This document shows, in pieces, positions 47,579 through 56,906 of a DNA stretch of 64,000 bases. The DNA lies in contig NZ_LMFO01000004.1 of NCBI RefSeq assembly GCF_001426865.1, positions 1 to 64,000 on the forward strand, in the 5' to 3' direction. The translations under genes were made by a program, and so were the position numbers. The notes under the pieces are model-generated. The model ran no database searches, was not told where the DNA came from, and worked only from the letters and a program-made list of their open reading frames with translations. Numbering within the stretch: position 1 is the first letter of the stretch; every line of letters begins with the position of its first letter. The stretch is from Paenibacillus sp. Root52 (GTDB taxonomy: Bacteria > Bacillota > Bacilli > Paenibacillales > Paenibacillaceae).

Positions 47579-48376
47579 ATGGATATTGCGACACTTATCG
47601 GCATCATTGCCGGGATTGCCGCAGTCATCGGCGGTTTTTTGTGGGAAGGCGGCCAAGTTTCTGGGTTGTTACAAAAAACAGCTGCATTAATTGTATTTGG
47701 TGGAACAATCGCTGCGGTCGTTGCCAGCTTCCCTGCAAACCGGTTACGTACAATTCCGGCTGCACTGCGCATGGCCTTTGGACGCAAAAACAACGAATCA
47801 AGCCAGTGGGTCGAAGAACTGGTGGACATGTCAACCATCGCCCGCCGCTCAGGCGTGCTCGCATTAGAACGTAGAGTAACGGATCACCCTCATCCTTTTT
47901 TAAGAGACGGCATTCAAATGGTTGTGGACGGTACCGATCAAGATGTCATTCGGCAGATCATGGAGATGGAGATTGATTCTGTTGAACAAAAACATGATGG
48001 GTATGCCAAAATTTTTGAAGCTGCTGGTGGTTATGCACCGACCATGGGGATCATAGGTACCGTAATGGGTCTAATTCAAGTACTAGGAAGTCTAACTGAT
48101 CCGACAGGACTTGGCCCTGCCATCGCTGTTGCCTTCACAGCTACTTTATATGGTGTAGCTAGTGCCAATCTAATCTTTTTACCCATCGCTTCCAAGATTA
48201 AATCCCGCGGTGCGGAAGACATACAACTCATGGAAATGATACTTGAAGGTGTACTTGCGATCCAAAATGGGGAGAATCCTCAACTTGTCCGCAAACGCCT
48301 GGAATCATTTACATTAACACATCGCCAGATCACTCAACCTGTACTAAAGGAGGGATTTGATGAGTCGGCGCAGTAA
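47579..48376 (+). CDS. motA: flagellar motor stator protein MotA (MotA/MotP family)
   Basis: A stator ion-channel subunit of 265 residues with four membrane segments (about 3-22, 33-50, 147-170, 182-203). MotA-family features are GGTIAAVVASFP, the cytoplasmic loop rich in charged residues (ALERRV...PFLRDGIQMVVDG) and GGYAPTMGIIGTVMGLIQVL, with the conserved Pro near the third membrane segment. With MotB it forms the H+ or Na+ channel that drives flagellar rotation; ion type cannot be told safely. The ATG follows CAGGAGTGGG. It overlaps motB by 17 bases. Confidence 0.9.
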   Translation: MDIATLIGIIAGIAAVIGGFLWEGGQVSGLLQKTAALIVFGGTIAAVVASFPANRLRTIPAALRMAFGRKNNESSQWVEELVDMSTIARRSGVLALERRVTDHPHPFLRDGIQMVVDGTDQDVIRQIMEMEIDSVEQKHDGYAKIFEAAGGYAPTMGIIGTVMGLIQVLGSLTDPTGLGPAIAVAFTATLYGVASANLIFLPIASKIKSRGAEDIQLMEMILEGVLAIQNGENPQLVRKRLESFTLTHRQITQPVLKEGFDESAQ

Positions 48377-49178
48377 ACGGCGCGCTAAACGTGAGCCTGG
48401 TGAACATCGGGATCGTTGGATGATTACTTATGCTGATCTCATCACCCTTCTGCTGATCTTCTTTGTCATTATGTACGCGATGAGTAATCCGGATTCCGGT
48501 AAATATAACGTTGTGACACAATCGCTGCAAAATACGTTTAATCAATCGAACTCCATACTTGAAGGTGGTAGTGGCATTGTAGGCGAAACAATTACGAAAC
48601 CTACTCCACCCGACAATGAAGAACAGAATCCTACAGATTCAGATACGGAACCGGATGCTACCGATGATGATAACCAGCCGCTCACTGAGAGGGAGAAGCA
48701 ATTCAGATCACAGGAAGAAGAACTGCAAAATCTATTTAATACGATTACACAATATATCGAGGACAACAGTCTCAATGATCAGATCTTTGTGGCAGACAAA
48801 CCGCAAGGCATCTCCATTACGCTAAGCGATCGTTTTCTGTTTGATCAAGGACAGGCCGCACTGAAAGATAATGCTGCACCTATACTTAGCAAACTTGCAA
48901 GTCTATTCCGTAACCTGAACACTGTTGTTAGCATCGAAGGTCATACTGATAACGTGCCTATTGGAGCCAACTCTTCCTATAAAGATAACTGGCAGCTATC
49001 CGGCGAACGCGCATTATCCATCCTCCGATTTTTCCTAGACCAAGAAAAGCTGGATCCCGACGGCTTCCAATATGCTGGATATGCAGACACACGACCTACT
49101 GGAGATAACTCCACCGAGGCTGGCCGTCAGAAGAATCGCCGCGTAGAAATTACGGTGCTACGACAATTACAACCGTAA
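48360..49178 (+). CDS. motB: flagellar motor stator protein MotB (MotB/MotS family)
   Basis: A 272-residue protein with a basic N-terminus, then one membrane segment with the ion-binding aspartate Asp26 in WMITYADLITLLLIFFVIMYAMS. A polar Thr/Asp/Glu linker follows (about 60-105), and then an OmpA/MotB peptidoglycan-binding domain (about 140-270: VVSIEGHTDNVPIG, NWQLSGERALSI, GRQKNRRVEI). It anchors the stator to the cell wall. ATG 48360 sits five bases after AAGGAGGG; a TTG at 48357 is too close. The ribosome binding site lies within motA, so the two are coupled. Confidence 0.92.
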   Translation: MSRRSKRRAKREPGEHRDRWMITYADLITLLLIFFVIMYAMSNPDSGKYNVVTQSLQNTFNQSNSILEGGSGIVGETITKPTPPDNEEQNPTDSDTEPDATDDDNQPLTEREKQFRSQEEELQNLFNTITQYIEDNSLNDQIFVADKPQGISITLSDRFLFDQGQAALKDNAAPILSKLASLFRNLNTVVSIEGHTDNVPIGANSSYKDNWQLSGERALSILRFFLDQEKLDPDGFQYAGYADTRPTGDNSTEAGRQKNRRVEITVLRQLQP

Positions 49179-49237
49179 CTCTCTTCATTGCACTATTCAT
49201 TCCTTAAATACGACGATTATTCGTAGAAAAACATTAA

Positions 49238-49284
49238 ATAAGGCACGTTCAAGTTGAAATCATTCAAACTGGACGTGCCTTATT
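49238..49284. terminator. bidirectional intrinsic terminator
   Basis: AATAAGGCACGTTC pairs with GACGTGCCTTATT, extended by CAAGTT/AAACTG. It lies between convergent motB and the Hsp70 gene, with A/T-rich flanks on both sides. Confidence 0.75.
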
Positions 49285-49339
49285 CGTATGGATTAAGATT
49301 CAATCAACCTTATATTGGCTATTTCATTTAACTTCCGTA

Positions 49340-51037
49340 TCACTCTCGAACACGTTCGATTTGATCCAAAACTTCCTTGAGTTTCTGCGCTTCTTTCTTA
49401 ATTTCACGATCATCCTGACGCTTAAGTGTCTCTTCGAACCACAGCATGACCTCGGCAATCATCAATCGCTGTTCAGCTAACGATTCTTCATACATGCGCT
49501 CACCGCGAGCTAACAACAGACGGTTCTCCATCCGATCACGTGGGTGAATTTTGATTGCTTCCAATGCTTTGAAACGCTCGGCAATTTCCTCTTGGGACAG
49601 ATCATTGTCCTTACCTTGGATGATGGCAACCTTTTTCTCCCCAGTCTCAACGGAGGAGACCTCCACTTCTAGAATTCCGTTGATGTCATATGTAAAACGA
49701 ATGTCTATTGCTTGTTCCCCCGCTGGAGCTGGTGGCACGTTTATGGGTAGCTCGCCTAACTTTACATTATTTTTAGCTAGCCGGCTCTCCCCTTGATAAA
49801 TGTCAACGTTGATGGATGTCTGATTATGATGCAGCGTATAATAACGTTCCATTTTGCTTACAGGGATAACCGTGTTACGTTCTATGATCGGCGAGAACAT
49901 CCCAGATTCAAACTGTCCATTGTCCATTCGTACAGAAACGGAAACTCCCAACGTATAGGGACATACATCTGTTAAAATAACTTCCTCCAGGTCTTGATGT
50001 CGTTCCTTCATCGCAGCCTGAATACCGACACCCAGCGCTACAGCTTCATCTGGATGTAAATGGTTAGCGGGCAGTCTGCCGAACAGTTTGCCTGTAAACG
50101 AATAGATCAGCGGCATACGCGTTGCTCCCCCAACAAGGATCACAGCATCCAGTTCACTCAGTTTAACGGATGCATCACGTAATGCACGTTCGACAGGTTT
50201 CTGTAAACGGGCTAACAGTGGCTTGGCTGCCAGATCAAAACGCGCACGATCCACGAACAGCTCCTTCAATCCCTCTTCAAGGGTTAGCATCATCTTGCCT
50301 TCACGAACATGACTCAAGTCCTGTTTGCAACGTTCCGCTTGCTTCCAGAGCGCTGATTGTTCTTTTGCAGATAAGCGATCTTGCTCTATTTGGTGGTTTT
50401 CAGTAAACAAGTCTGCGAGCAAACGTGTAAAATCTTCACCCCCAAGAAAGTTATCTCCAGCGACAGATTTCACTTCCATGATCTGATCAAATAATTCCAG
50501 TACGGATACATCAAACGTACCGCCTCCTAGATCAAATACCAGAAACTTGGTTTCAGGTTCATGTTGATGCAAACCATAAGCAATAGCTGCGGCGGTTGGT
50601 TCGCTAAGCAAACGTTCCACTTGTAGCCCCGCTAATTGACCTGCACGCTTCGTCGCCTTACGCTGTGCATCGTTGAAGTAAGCCGGTACACTAATCACAG
50701 CCTCAGTTACCGTCTCCCCAAGATACGCCTCCGCATCTGCCTTGAGTGATTTCAAGATGAACGCAGATAGTTCTTCCGGCAAAAATTGATATGTACCCAG
50801 TTCAAACGTCCGTCCGGTACCCATGTATCTTTTGAATACAGAAGCAGTTCTCTCCGGATGTGTAATCAAACGCTCTCTAGCAATCTCACCTACTACAATC
50901 TCCTCATTCTCATCCACACTTACCACCGAAGGTGTCAAACGATTGCCAAGCGCATTCGGGATAATCTGAGGCTCCCCATGAACCCAGCAAGATACTAAAC
51001 TATTCGTTGTTCCTAGATCAATACCTATGATTGTCAT
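49340..51037 (-). CDS. hscC: Hsp70-family chaperone, HscC-like
   Basis: A 565-residue Hsp70. The nucleotide-binding domain carries IGIDLGTTNSLVSCW (phosphate 1), FDLGGGTFDVSVLE (phosphate 2) and VILVGGATRMPLIY (adenosine). A shortened substrate-binding domain follows (about 385-500: DVCPYTLGVSV...ERNTVIPVSK, QTSINVDIYQGE), then a helical lid of about 60 residues. Length and TTNSLVSCW context match HscC rather than the roughly 610-residue DnaK. It starts at ATG 51037 (MTIIGIDLG) after AAGAAGG; a frame from 51097 is too long for the family. No J-domain partner gene is adjacent. Confidence 0.87.
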   Translation of the reverse strand: MTIIGIDLGTTNSLVSCWVHGEPQIIPNALGNRLTPSVVSVDENEEIVVGEIARERLITHPERTASVFKRYMGTGRTFELGTYQFLPEELSAFILKSLKADAEAYLGETVTEAVISVPAYFNDAQRKATKRAGQLAGLQVERLLSEPTAAAIAYGLHQHEPETKFLVFDLGGGTFDVSVLELFDQIMEVKSVAGDNFLGGEDFTRLLADLFTENHQIEQDRLSAKEQSALWKQAERCKQDLSHVREGKMMLTLEEGLKELFVDRARFDLAAKPLLARLQKPVERALRDASVKLSELDAVILVGGATRMPLIYSFTGKLFGRLPANHLHPDEAVALGVGIQAAMKERHQDLEEVILTDVCPYTLGVSVSVRMDNGQFESGMFSPIIERNTVIPVSKMERYYTLHHNQTSINVDIYQGESRLAKNNVKLGELPINVPPAPAGEQAIDIRFTYDINGILEVEVSSVETGEKKVAIIQGKDNDLSQEEIAERFKALEAIKIHPRDRMENRLLLARGERMYEESLAEQRLMIAEVMLWFEETLKRQDDREIKKEAQKLKEVLDQIERVRE

Positions 51038-51142
51038 GATGCTTGTACCTTCTTTCTTCTCAACTTCTACTTGTGACTCTATCGAACAATCTATCATAAT
51101 CGATAGCTAGAGCATAGGCATAACTTCATTCGTCCATGAAAA

Positions 51143-51178
51143 TAAAAAAACCGAATGCTCACTTACACATCCGGTTTC
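51143..51178 (-). terminator. intrinsic terminator of the ABC exporter operon
   Basis: On the minus strand AAACCGGATG pairs with CATTCGGTTT and continues as a run of seven T residues. It lies about 20 bases past the stop of the permease gene at 51196. Confidence 0.8.
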
Positions 51179-51195
51179 TACGACACTTAATGTTA

Positions 51196-52374
51196 TTATG
51201 CATCCATACCGCGCTCGCTAGGGCGCAAGATGACTGAACCTACAGCAAGTAAAATAGCTGCCATACCAAACAAAATCAGTAGAGGGAGCTGGATATCAGA
51301 CAACGAGCCACCAGCGGAGATCGTCTCCACAGCTTGAATCGTCCACTTTTGCGGAACAAAGTTGGCGATCTTCTGCATATATTCAGGCATAATCGAGATC
51401 GGCCAGAAGCACCCACCAATCATACAAGTTGGTGTGATAATAAGCGAATTCAACATGTTTGCATTTTTGGACTCACGGATCAACCCAGCAACGGTACTCG
51501 CAATTCCCATAGAGACTAACATAAATGCAGCCAGAATGAGGAAATGTACACCAAATGAAATGCCAGCGTCATAGTGCAGCACCCATCGACTAATGCCTAA
51601 TACTAGAACAATTTGAATGATACCGATGATAAAACTCCCTAGGAAATTGCCGACTGCAATTTCATAAGATCGTACTGGAGCTGTATATACCCGTGCCATC
51701 GTTAACTGTCTGCGATCTTCCAGAATAACGGATACAGCGCTTGTCAATAAACCCATCATAAACATGATCGTAAATCCAGTCACATTATTTAGACCCGGCT
51801 TCGGATAAATCTGTAGGTCAACAGCTGTGCCTGTAATAGCCGATTTATCTGTTTCCTGTAGTAGTTGTTCCAATTTCTCTTGATTCATCTGTTGATCTGA
51901 AGCTATATTCGAAACTGCACCTGTTCCGGCGTGTACAGCTGATGCCAATTGATTCAACCCCACGGTCATCCCGTCTACGGCAGCTCTGAACGTGTAGGAT
52001 TCTTCACTCACACGCATTTCGATCAGTTCCAATGGAGCTTGCTTCCCTTGCAACAGATTCTCTGTATACTGCGCCGGAATAACAAGACCTGTGCTTCCCT
52101 CTTGCCGAGCAATAGCTTCCTTCACCTCTGCTTCTGTGCCCATCGGCTTGAGTAAGTACTCCTCTTTATGACCAAGTTCGCTTATGATCCATTCACCAGC
52201 TACACCTTGATCCTCATTGACATACGGAATGATCGATCGATTCGCCTGCTCATTGCCAAATAGAAATACCGTACCCGTCACAACTAAACAAGGCAGTAGC
52301 AGAAACGTAATGACCCCTCGTTTACGCCCCAACGTTCGTCTAATCATAAGCCAGGCGATATGTAGACTATTCAT
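51196..52374 (-). CDS. ABC-2 type exporter permease
   Basis: A 392-residue membrane protein with one N-terminal membrane segment, a large outside domain (about 45-205) and five further segments (about 205-385). This is the layout of ABC-2/YhaP/LinH-type permeases. TVYTAPVRSYEIAVGNFLGSF-like and CMIGGCFWPISIMPEYMQKIANFVPQKW segments are family marks. It pairs with the adjacent permease and ATPase, probably to export a drug, peptide or lipid that the neighbouring two-component system senses; the substrate is unknown. Its start overlaps the preceding gene by eight bases. Confidence 0.87.
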   Translation of the reverse strand: MNSLHIAWLMIRRTLGRKRGVITFLLLPCLVVTGTVFLFGNEQANRSIIPYVNEDQGVAGEWIISELGHKEEYLLKPMGTEAEVKEAIARQEGSTGLVIPAQYTENLLQGKQAPLELIEMRVSEESYTFRAAVDGMTVGLNQLASAVHAGTGAVSNIASDQQMNQEKLEQLLQETDKSAITGTAVDLQIYPKPGLNNVTGFTIMFMMGLLTSAVSVILEDRRQLTMARVYTAPVRSYEIAVGNFLGSFIIGIIQIVLVLGISRWVLHYDAGISFGVHFLILAAFMLVSMGIASTVAGLIRESKNANMLNSLIITPTCMIGGCFWPISIMPEYMQKIANFVPQKWTIQAVETISAGGSLSDIQLPLLILFGMAAILLAVGSVILRPSERGMDA

Positions 52375-53557
52375 AGCGGTACCCTACCTTTCTGTAGATT
52401 ACACCTGCGATTAGAATCAGAACGGCGCAAACGACACCAAGCATGACGATATTATGCACAATGTCGCTCACAGGAGAATCCAGCATCATTCGCAAGAAGC
52501 TCTGTAAGGCCCAGTGATTGACTGTAAATTCGCTTATGCGATGTACTAAGTCAACGGCAATCGGTGTAAAACCACCGCTGATGAACGTCATTGCAATAAT
52601 AATGGCTTGCATCATCCCACTTGCTGATGTCGCATTTTTGCTAACTAATGCAACGATAATCCCAATCGTCATCGAAGCGATTGTAATCAACACACAGATC
52701 AGAATGATCAACCAAGGATGGCTTCCCCAGTTCACTCCGTACAACCAATAGGTCATCACGATAATAATAATGGCTTGCAGGAAGGCAAGCAGGCTGTTCC
52801 CGGCGATTTTCCCGGCAAAGATGATACCATTCCCTACTGGAGCCGCCTGAAGCCGGATCAAGGTCTTTTTATCCTTTTCTGAGAACAAGCTATTAATCGT
52901 CGTCATGCCAGAGTAGAGCATAAACATAGCCAGCATCGAGGCCGCGTAATATTGAGATGCACTATAAGAATTGCCCACCTTACCCGGACTGCTCGTGGTG
53001 ATATAGGTACGCTCTGTCAGATCATTATCTGGCACAGATGCCATCGCTGCGATCACTTCTGGGCCAAGCACTTTTGCAATGGCGACCTGTCTGTTCAGCT
53101 CATCCGTGAACCTTGTAAATACAGTCTGCCCCACAATATTTAGCGTGTTGTCTTTGCCCAGTATCCACTGTAATTCCGCGGCTTTACCTGCTACAAGCTG
53201 CTCTTGTAGGCCATTCGGTAGGATTACAGCAAAATCCAATTCACCCTGCCTGAGAGCACTAACGGCATCTTTTTCTGTAGCCAAATTCCTTACTTTCAAC
53301 ATGTCTGATACCGCTGGCGAGGTCAAGAAGGCCTGCAGAGCCTCATTTACAACGGAAGCTTCCGTTGCTTCTGTAGACTGAATGATACCAACTCGAACAG
53401 GTTTAATAACAGCATCTTCACCCGATCCCATCGTTCCCGAAAGAGCTGTACCTAATATAAAAATCAGGACTAATGGGAGTATAAATAGATTCAGTAATAC
53501 GGTTCGTATTTTCAAAATACGTCTAAGCTCAAAACCACATATATGCCACATATTCAT
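52367..53557 (-). CDS. ABC-2 type exporter permease
   Basis: A 396-residue ABC-2 permease with the same plan as its neighbour: an N-terminal membrane segment (about 15-40), an extracytoplasmic domain (about 45-210), then six hydrophobic segments. The cytoplasmic-loop motif FSEKDKKTLIRLQAAPVGNGIIFAGKI is typical of YhaP/NatB/DrrB-like permeases. The pair are probably paralogues forming a heterodimeric channel. The ATG follows AAGGAGGATTTC. It lies 12 bases after the ATPase gene. Confidence 0.87.
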   Translation of the reverse strand: MNMWHICGFELRRILKIRTVLLNLFILPLVLIFILGTALSGTMGSGEDAVIKPVRVGIIQSTEATEASVVNEALQAFLTSPAVSDMLKVRNLATEKDAVSALRQGELDFAVILPNGLQEQLVAGKAAELQWILGKDNTLNIVGQTVFTRFTDELNRQVAIAKVLGPEVIAAMASVPDNDLTERTYITTSSPGKVGNSYSASQYYAASMLAMFMLYSGMTTINSLFSEKDKKTLIRLQAAPVGNGIIFAGKIAGNSLLAFLQAIIIIVMTYWLYGVNWGSHPWLIILICVLITIASMTIGIIVALVSKNATSASGMMQAIIIAMTFISGGFTPIAVDLVHRISEFTVNHWALQSFLRMMLDSPVSDIVHNIVMLGVVCAVLILIAGVIYRKVGYRYE

Positions 53558-53569
53558 CTGAAATCCTCC

Positions 53570-54505
53570 TTAGTCTCGAAGCGTACGTCCGGTCAGATTA
53601 AGGAACAATGTTTCCAGATCAGGCTCTTCGACTTGAAGGGACTGAATAGCTAAGTCATGTTTGTTACAGATAAAAAGCATATCCTGCATATCCTGCTGCG
53701 CCGAAGGCACTGTAATGGTAATGGTATCGTCAGCAACTTCCACATTCTTCACGCGGGGATGAAGTTTCATCTCTTCAATGGCACTAGGATTAATGACCGA
53801 GGTAGTAAGTACAATTTTTTCCGTTGATGCTACGCGTTCTCTCAATTCCTTCTCGGTACCACAAGCGATGATATGTCCCTGATCCATAATGGCCACCCGG
53901 TGACTGATCGCAGCCACTTCCTCCATGTAATGACTTGTATAGATAATGGTAGATCCCATATTGTTGAGCGTTCGTACTGACTCCAAAATATGATTGCGTG
54001 ATTGCGGATCTATGCCGACCGTCGGTTCATCCATAATAATGAGATCTGGTCGATGCATAATCGCACATGCAATGTTCAATCTACGTTTCATTCCACCTGA
54101 GAAGGTGGAGGGTACTTCTTTGGCTTTGTCCTGCAAACCTACAAACTCAAGTGATTCCTGTACTCTCTCCTTCAGTAACTTGCCGCGTAATCCATACAAT
54201 CTAGCAAAAAAAGTGACATTATCCGCCGCAGTCATCGTTTCATACAATGCCAGATCCTGTGGTACCAGACCGATCTTGCGCTTCACCTCGAGCGGGCGTT
54301 CCTTGACCGAGATGCCATCCAGGCGAATTTCACCTTGATCCATTTTTAGTAACCCAGCGATCATACTGATGGTTGTGCTTTTCCCCGCACCATTCGGACC
54401 TAATAATCCAAAAATCTCACCTTTATTCACGCTAAGATTCAGATGATCCACCGACAGCTTGTTACCGTAACGTTTGACGACCTGATCGACTTCAAGTATT
54501 GGCAT
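53570..54505 (-). CDS. ABC exporter ATP-binding protein
   Basis: A 311-residue ATPase of the DrrA/CcmA-like group. LLGPNGAGKSTTISMIAGL is Walker A, VPQDLALYETMTAADNVTFFARLYGL the Q-loop region, STFSGGMKRRLNIACAIMH the ABC signature, and LIIMDEPTVGIDPQSRNHI the Walker B/D-loop, with YTSHYMEEV as the switch. The C-terminal about 80 residues are a DUF4162-like domain (PRVKNVEVADDTITI). The ATG follows AAGGAG. It is the first gene of a three-gene operon read divergently from a histidine kinase and response regulator, which suggests regulation by them. Confidence 0.93.
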   Translation of the reverse strand: MPILEVDQVVKRYGNKLSVDHLNLSVNKGEIFGLLGPNGAGKSTTISMIAGLLKMDQGEIRLDGISVKERPLEVKRKIGLVPQDLALYETMTAADNVTFFARLYGLRGKLLKERVQESLEFVGLQDKAKEVPSTFSGGMKRRLNIACAIMHRPDLIIMDEPTVGIDPQSRNHILESVRTLNNMGSTIIYTSHYMEEVAAISHRVAIMDQGHIIACGTEKELRERVASTEKIVLTTSVINPSAIEEMKLHPRVKNVEVADDTITITVPSAQQDMQDMLFICNKHDLAIQSLQVEEPDLETLFLNLTGRTLRD

Positions 54506-54611
54506 ATCCCCACACTCCTTCTCCCGTTCTAGCTTCCTTCATCGGATGTTATAACTGTATTGTAGCGAATTGTTGCCTTGCGCGAAGGTACGAAAAGTCA
54601 TACATCGAAGG

Positions 54612-54623
54612 TGACTTAAGTCA
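54612..54623. promoter_or_regulatory. candidate response-regulator operator in the divergent spacer
   Basis: TGACTTAAGTCA is a perfect 12-bp palindrome. Its centre is about 44 bases upstream of the likely start point of the kinase promoter and about 65 upstream of a weak minus-strand TACAAT box (54559-54564) for the ABC operon. This is a suitable placement for activating both. Binding by the NarL-type regulator at 56072 is inference. Confidence 0.45.
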
Positions 54624-54646
54624 TCTCCTGATCTAGAAGGTGCGTA

Positions 54647-54655
54647 TGATATAAT
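54647..54655 (+). promoter_or_regulatory. extended -10 promoter of the two-component operon
   Basis: TGATATAAT is a perfect extended -10 (TGnTATAAT), about 100 bases before the kinase start. The -35 region at 17-base spacing (CCTGAT) is poor, as is common where an activator helps. Confidence 0.55.
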
Positions 54656-54753
54656 CAGGGATGGATTACCAGGTAGGTACTTGTTCAAAAAAGTACACAA
54701 AAATGTTCTCTTTATTGCTACTCTTATCTCAAAATTAAAGGATGTCACGACAT

Positions 54754-56052
54754 ATGCCGATACGAGCACTTCAATACGGTCTTATTCTAGTTCCAGCGCT
54801 CTTGTACATCCTCGCACTACCGCAAGAACAAGATGGAATCTATACGCTTCATATTCTTATTGCTATTGGGATCGCTGTGGGGAAAGATTTCACTCGTGCG
54901 GATCTATCAAGGGTATTGCTCCTGATCATTGAGATCTTATGGAACTGCTGGCTCATCACTCAATATGGTCCATTTATGCTGTTCCTTTCAATATCCATGC
55001 TCTATGTATACATTTATCTACTGGATGGAGTACGGCGGTGGTTGATACTCGGAGCACAACTCATCGCCAGCAATATCGCATTACATGAATATTACACAAC
55101 GTCTATGGGCTCGTCTCCTCTTCTGTTCTCATTTCAAATGAATGCGGACTCCCCACTCTCTCCAGAAACTACAGGGTGGGTTATCGGCAATCTGCTGTTG
55201 GTTACCGTTGCAGTGATCTCCTGGCAAGGCTCAAGGACTGCAAGTAGCCGTGGACAGCTAGAACAGGTATATGACGAGCTTCGCAACAAACACTATGAGC
55301 TTCAGGATGCGCGTGCACAGATGGTACAATTCACGAAGCAACTGGAGGATGCCGCTCAGGCCGAAGAACGCACGCGAATTTCACGGCAGCTCCACGATGA
55401 TATCGGGCACCGTTTGATTCGCACCAAGATGATGTCCGAAGCTGCGCTTCTGACCCTACCGTTGGATTCAGAACAAGGGACGGAAATGGTAAAGCAAATT
55501 CGGGATCAACTCGCGGCGAGTATGGATGATATGCGTACAACGCTTCATAAGCTGAAGCCCGAATCCTATCAACCGGATACATATGCGCTGGATCGCTTAC
55601 TCGAAGAGGTGGGCCGTGAGACGGGTGTGAAGACAAGTTATCGGGAACTAGGGAATTCACACATCCTGTATCCCAGCATACAGATCGTTTTATACAAAAA
55701 TGCCAAAGAGGCCGTAACCAATGCGCTGCGACATGGGAATGCCAAAAGTATTCGAATCGAACTGCAGTTCCGGGAGAATGAAATTCAATTGACCGTTAGT
55801 AATGACGGGCAGATCAATGTAGAACCTATTAGCGGAGTATCCACGGTGTTCACAGATGAAGCCGAAAAGCACAACACGGGTCACAATACGAACCAATCAA
55901 CACAGGCAACAACGACTGCCGGACTAGGCATGGGACATGAGAGTATGCGTCTGCGCACACAACTGGTTGGCGGTGTATTGGAGATTCAGTCCGCCTATCC
56001 CTACACCGTAATCACGCGTCTTCCCCTCCCACGCCAAGCTGATATGATCTGA
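54754..56052 (+). CDS. sensor histidine kinase (DesK/LiaS/NarX-type, HisKA_3)
   Basis: About 432 residues. The N-terminal 155 residues contain five or six membrane segments with very short loops, as in intramembrane-sensing kinases. A short coiled linker leads to the HisKA_3 dimerisation domain with phospho-acceptor His214 in ERTRISRQLHDDIGHRL. The HATPase part shows NALRHGNAKSIRIEL (N box) and TAGLGMGHESMRLRTQLVGG (G box). A Thr/Asn/His-rich insert around 365-385 is unusual. ATG 54754 is preferred over ATG 54742, which touches the AAAGG site. The response-regulator gene follows at once, and the ABC exporter lies divergently. Confidence 0.9.
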   Translation: MPIRALQYGLILVPALLYILALPQEQDGIYTLHILIAIGIAVGKDFTRADLSRVLLLIIEILWNCWLITQYGPFMLFLSISMLYVYIYLLDGVRRWLILGAQLIASNIALHEYYTTSMGSSPLLFSFQMNADSPLSPETTGWVIGNLLLVTVAVISWQGSRTASSRGQLEQVYDELRNKHYELQDARAQMVQFTKQLEDAAQAEERTRISRQLHDDIGHRLIRTKMMSEAALLTLPLDSEQGTEMVKQIRDQLAASMDDMRTTLHKLKPESYQPDTYALDRLLEEVGRETGVKTSYRELGNSHILYPSIQIVLYKNAKEAVTNALRHGNAKSIRIELQFRENEIQLTVSNDGQINVEPISGVSTVFTDEAEKHNTGHNTNQSTQATTTAGLGMGHESMRLRTQLVGGVLEIQSAYPYTVITRLPLPRQADMI

Positions 56053-56071
56053 AAAGGAAGTGATTGTTCCC

Positions 56072-56773
56072 ATGATTAAACCAAAACCAAACGAAAATAT
56101 TCCAGCACCTCATTCTGAACCAACACAATCCTCGTCCATTCAGCTTATTCTTGTTGACGATGATCCCTTCATTCGCGAAAGTCTCAAAGTACTTATTGGA
56201 CTCGATCCTTCGATCACAGTGACAGGAACAGCGGGAAACGGGCTTGAGGCACTCGCTTTACTGGATTCAGGCGCAGATGCAGACGTTATCCTTATGGATA
56301 TTCGCATGCCAGAATGTGACGGGGTAGAAGGTACGAAGGTTATTAAAACGCGTTACCCAGACATTCGTATTTTAATGCTGACAACGTTCGATGATGATGA
56401 ATATATTATTCAAGCGCTGCAAAACGGGGCAAGTGGTTATCTGCTCAAAAATGTGCCGCCTGATCGGATTATTCAAGGGATTAAGACCGTCCACAACGGG
56501 GACATGTTAATTCATCCCGATATTGCACGCAAACTCGCTGGGCTACTTCGCCCCGCACCCACTTCTTCTACACATGATCCACTGGAATCCTCTGGTCTAA
56601 CACGAATGGAACTGTCCGTGGCACAAGCCATCTCAGAGGGTCTGTCCAACAAAGAAATAGCCGCCAAGCTGTTTCTAAGCGAAGGTACGGTCAAAAACTA
56701 TGTGACAGATATTCTTGGCAAGCTTAGCCTACGTGATCGAACCCAAATTGCTATCTATATCTTGAAGAAATAA
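56072..56773 (+). CDS. response regulator, NarL/FixJ (LuxR-type HTH) family
   Basis: About 233 residues. A 22-residue polar extension precedes a receiver domain (about 24-145), with acidic pocket Asp29-Asp31, phospho-acceptor Asp76 in VILMDIRMPE, Thr in MLTTFDD and Lys in GYLLKNVPP. A LuxR-type HTH covers about 165-230 (LTRMELSVAQAISEGLSNKEIAAKLFLSEGTVKNYVTDIL). It should dimerise when phosphorylated by the upstream kinase and bind a palindrome; TGACTTAAGTCA at 54612 is a candidate. GTG 56060 directly abuts the AAGGAAG site, so ATG 56072 is chosen. Confidence 0.93.
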   Translation: MIKPKPNENIPAPHSEPTQSSSIQLILVDDDPFIRESLKVLIGLDPSITVTGTAGNGLEALALLDSGADADVILMDIRMPECDGVEGTKVIKTRYPDIRILMLTTFDDDEYIIQALQNGASGYLLKNVPPDRIIQGIKTVHNGDMLIHPDIARKLAGLLRPAPTSSTHDPLESSGLTRMELSVAQAISEGLSNKEIAAKLFLSEGTVKNYVTDILGKLSLRDRTQIAIYILKK

Positions 56774-56850
56774 GAGGAATTAAACCATTTTCATCTCAAA
56801 AGTATGATCTTCAGCAACACAGAAACAGATGAGTTTTCGGAGAAAAATCA

Positions 56851-56898
56851 AAAAGGGTATTTCCACACCAGACCTATGAAGGCTGTGGAAATACCCTT
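56851..56898. terminator. bidirectional intrinsic terminator
   Basis: AAGGGTATTTCCACA pairs perfectly with TGTGGAAATACCCTT across a loop of about 17 bases. It lies between the convergent response-regulator gene and the minJ-like gene. Confidence 0.85.
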
Positions 56899-56906
56899 GT
56901 TATCAA

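Noticed and set aside
49340-51097. Longer Hsp70 frame starting at 51097
   Set aside because: The added 20 residues are not family-like, and the AAGAAGG site precedes the ATG at 51037.
54674-54690. Third copy of the GTTCAAAAAG repeat end (GTACTTGTTCAAAAAAGTAC)
   Set aside because: Only about ten bases resemble the repeat terminus, the element body is absent, and the sequence is explained by its own GTACTT/AAGTAC hairpin.
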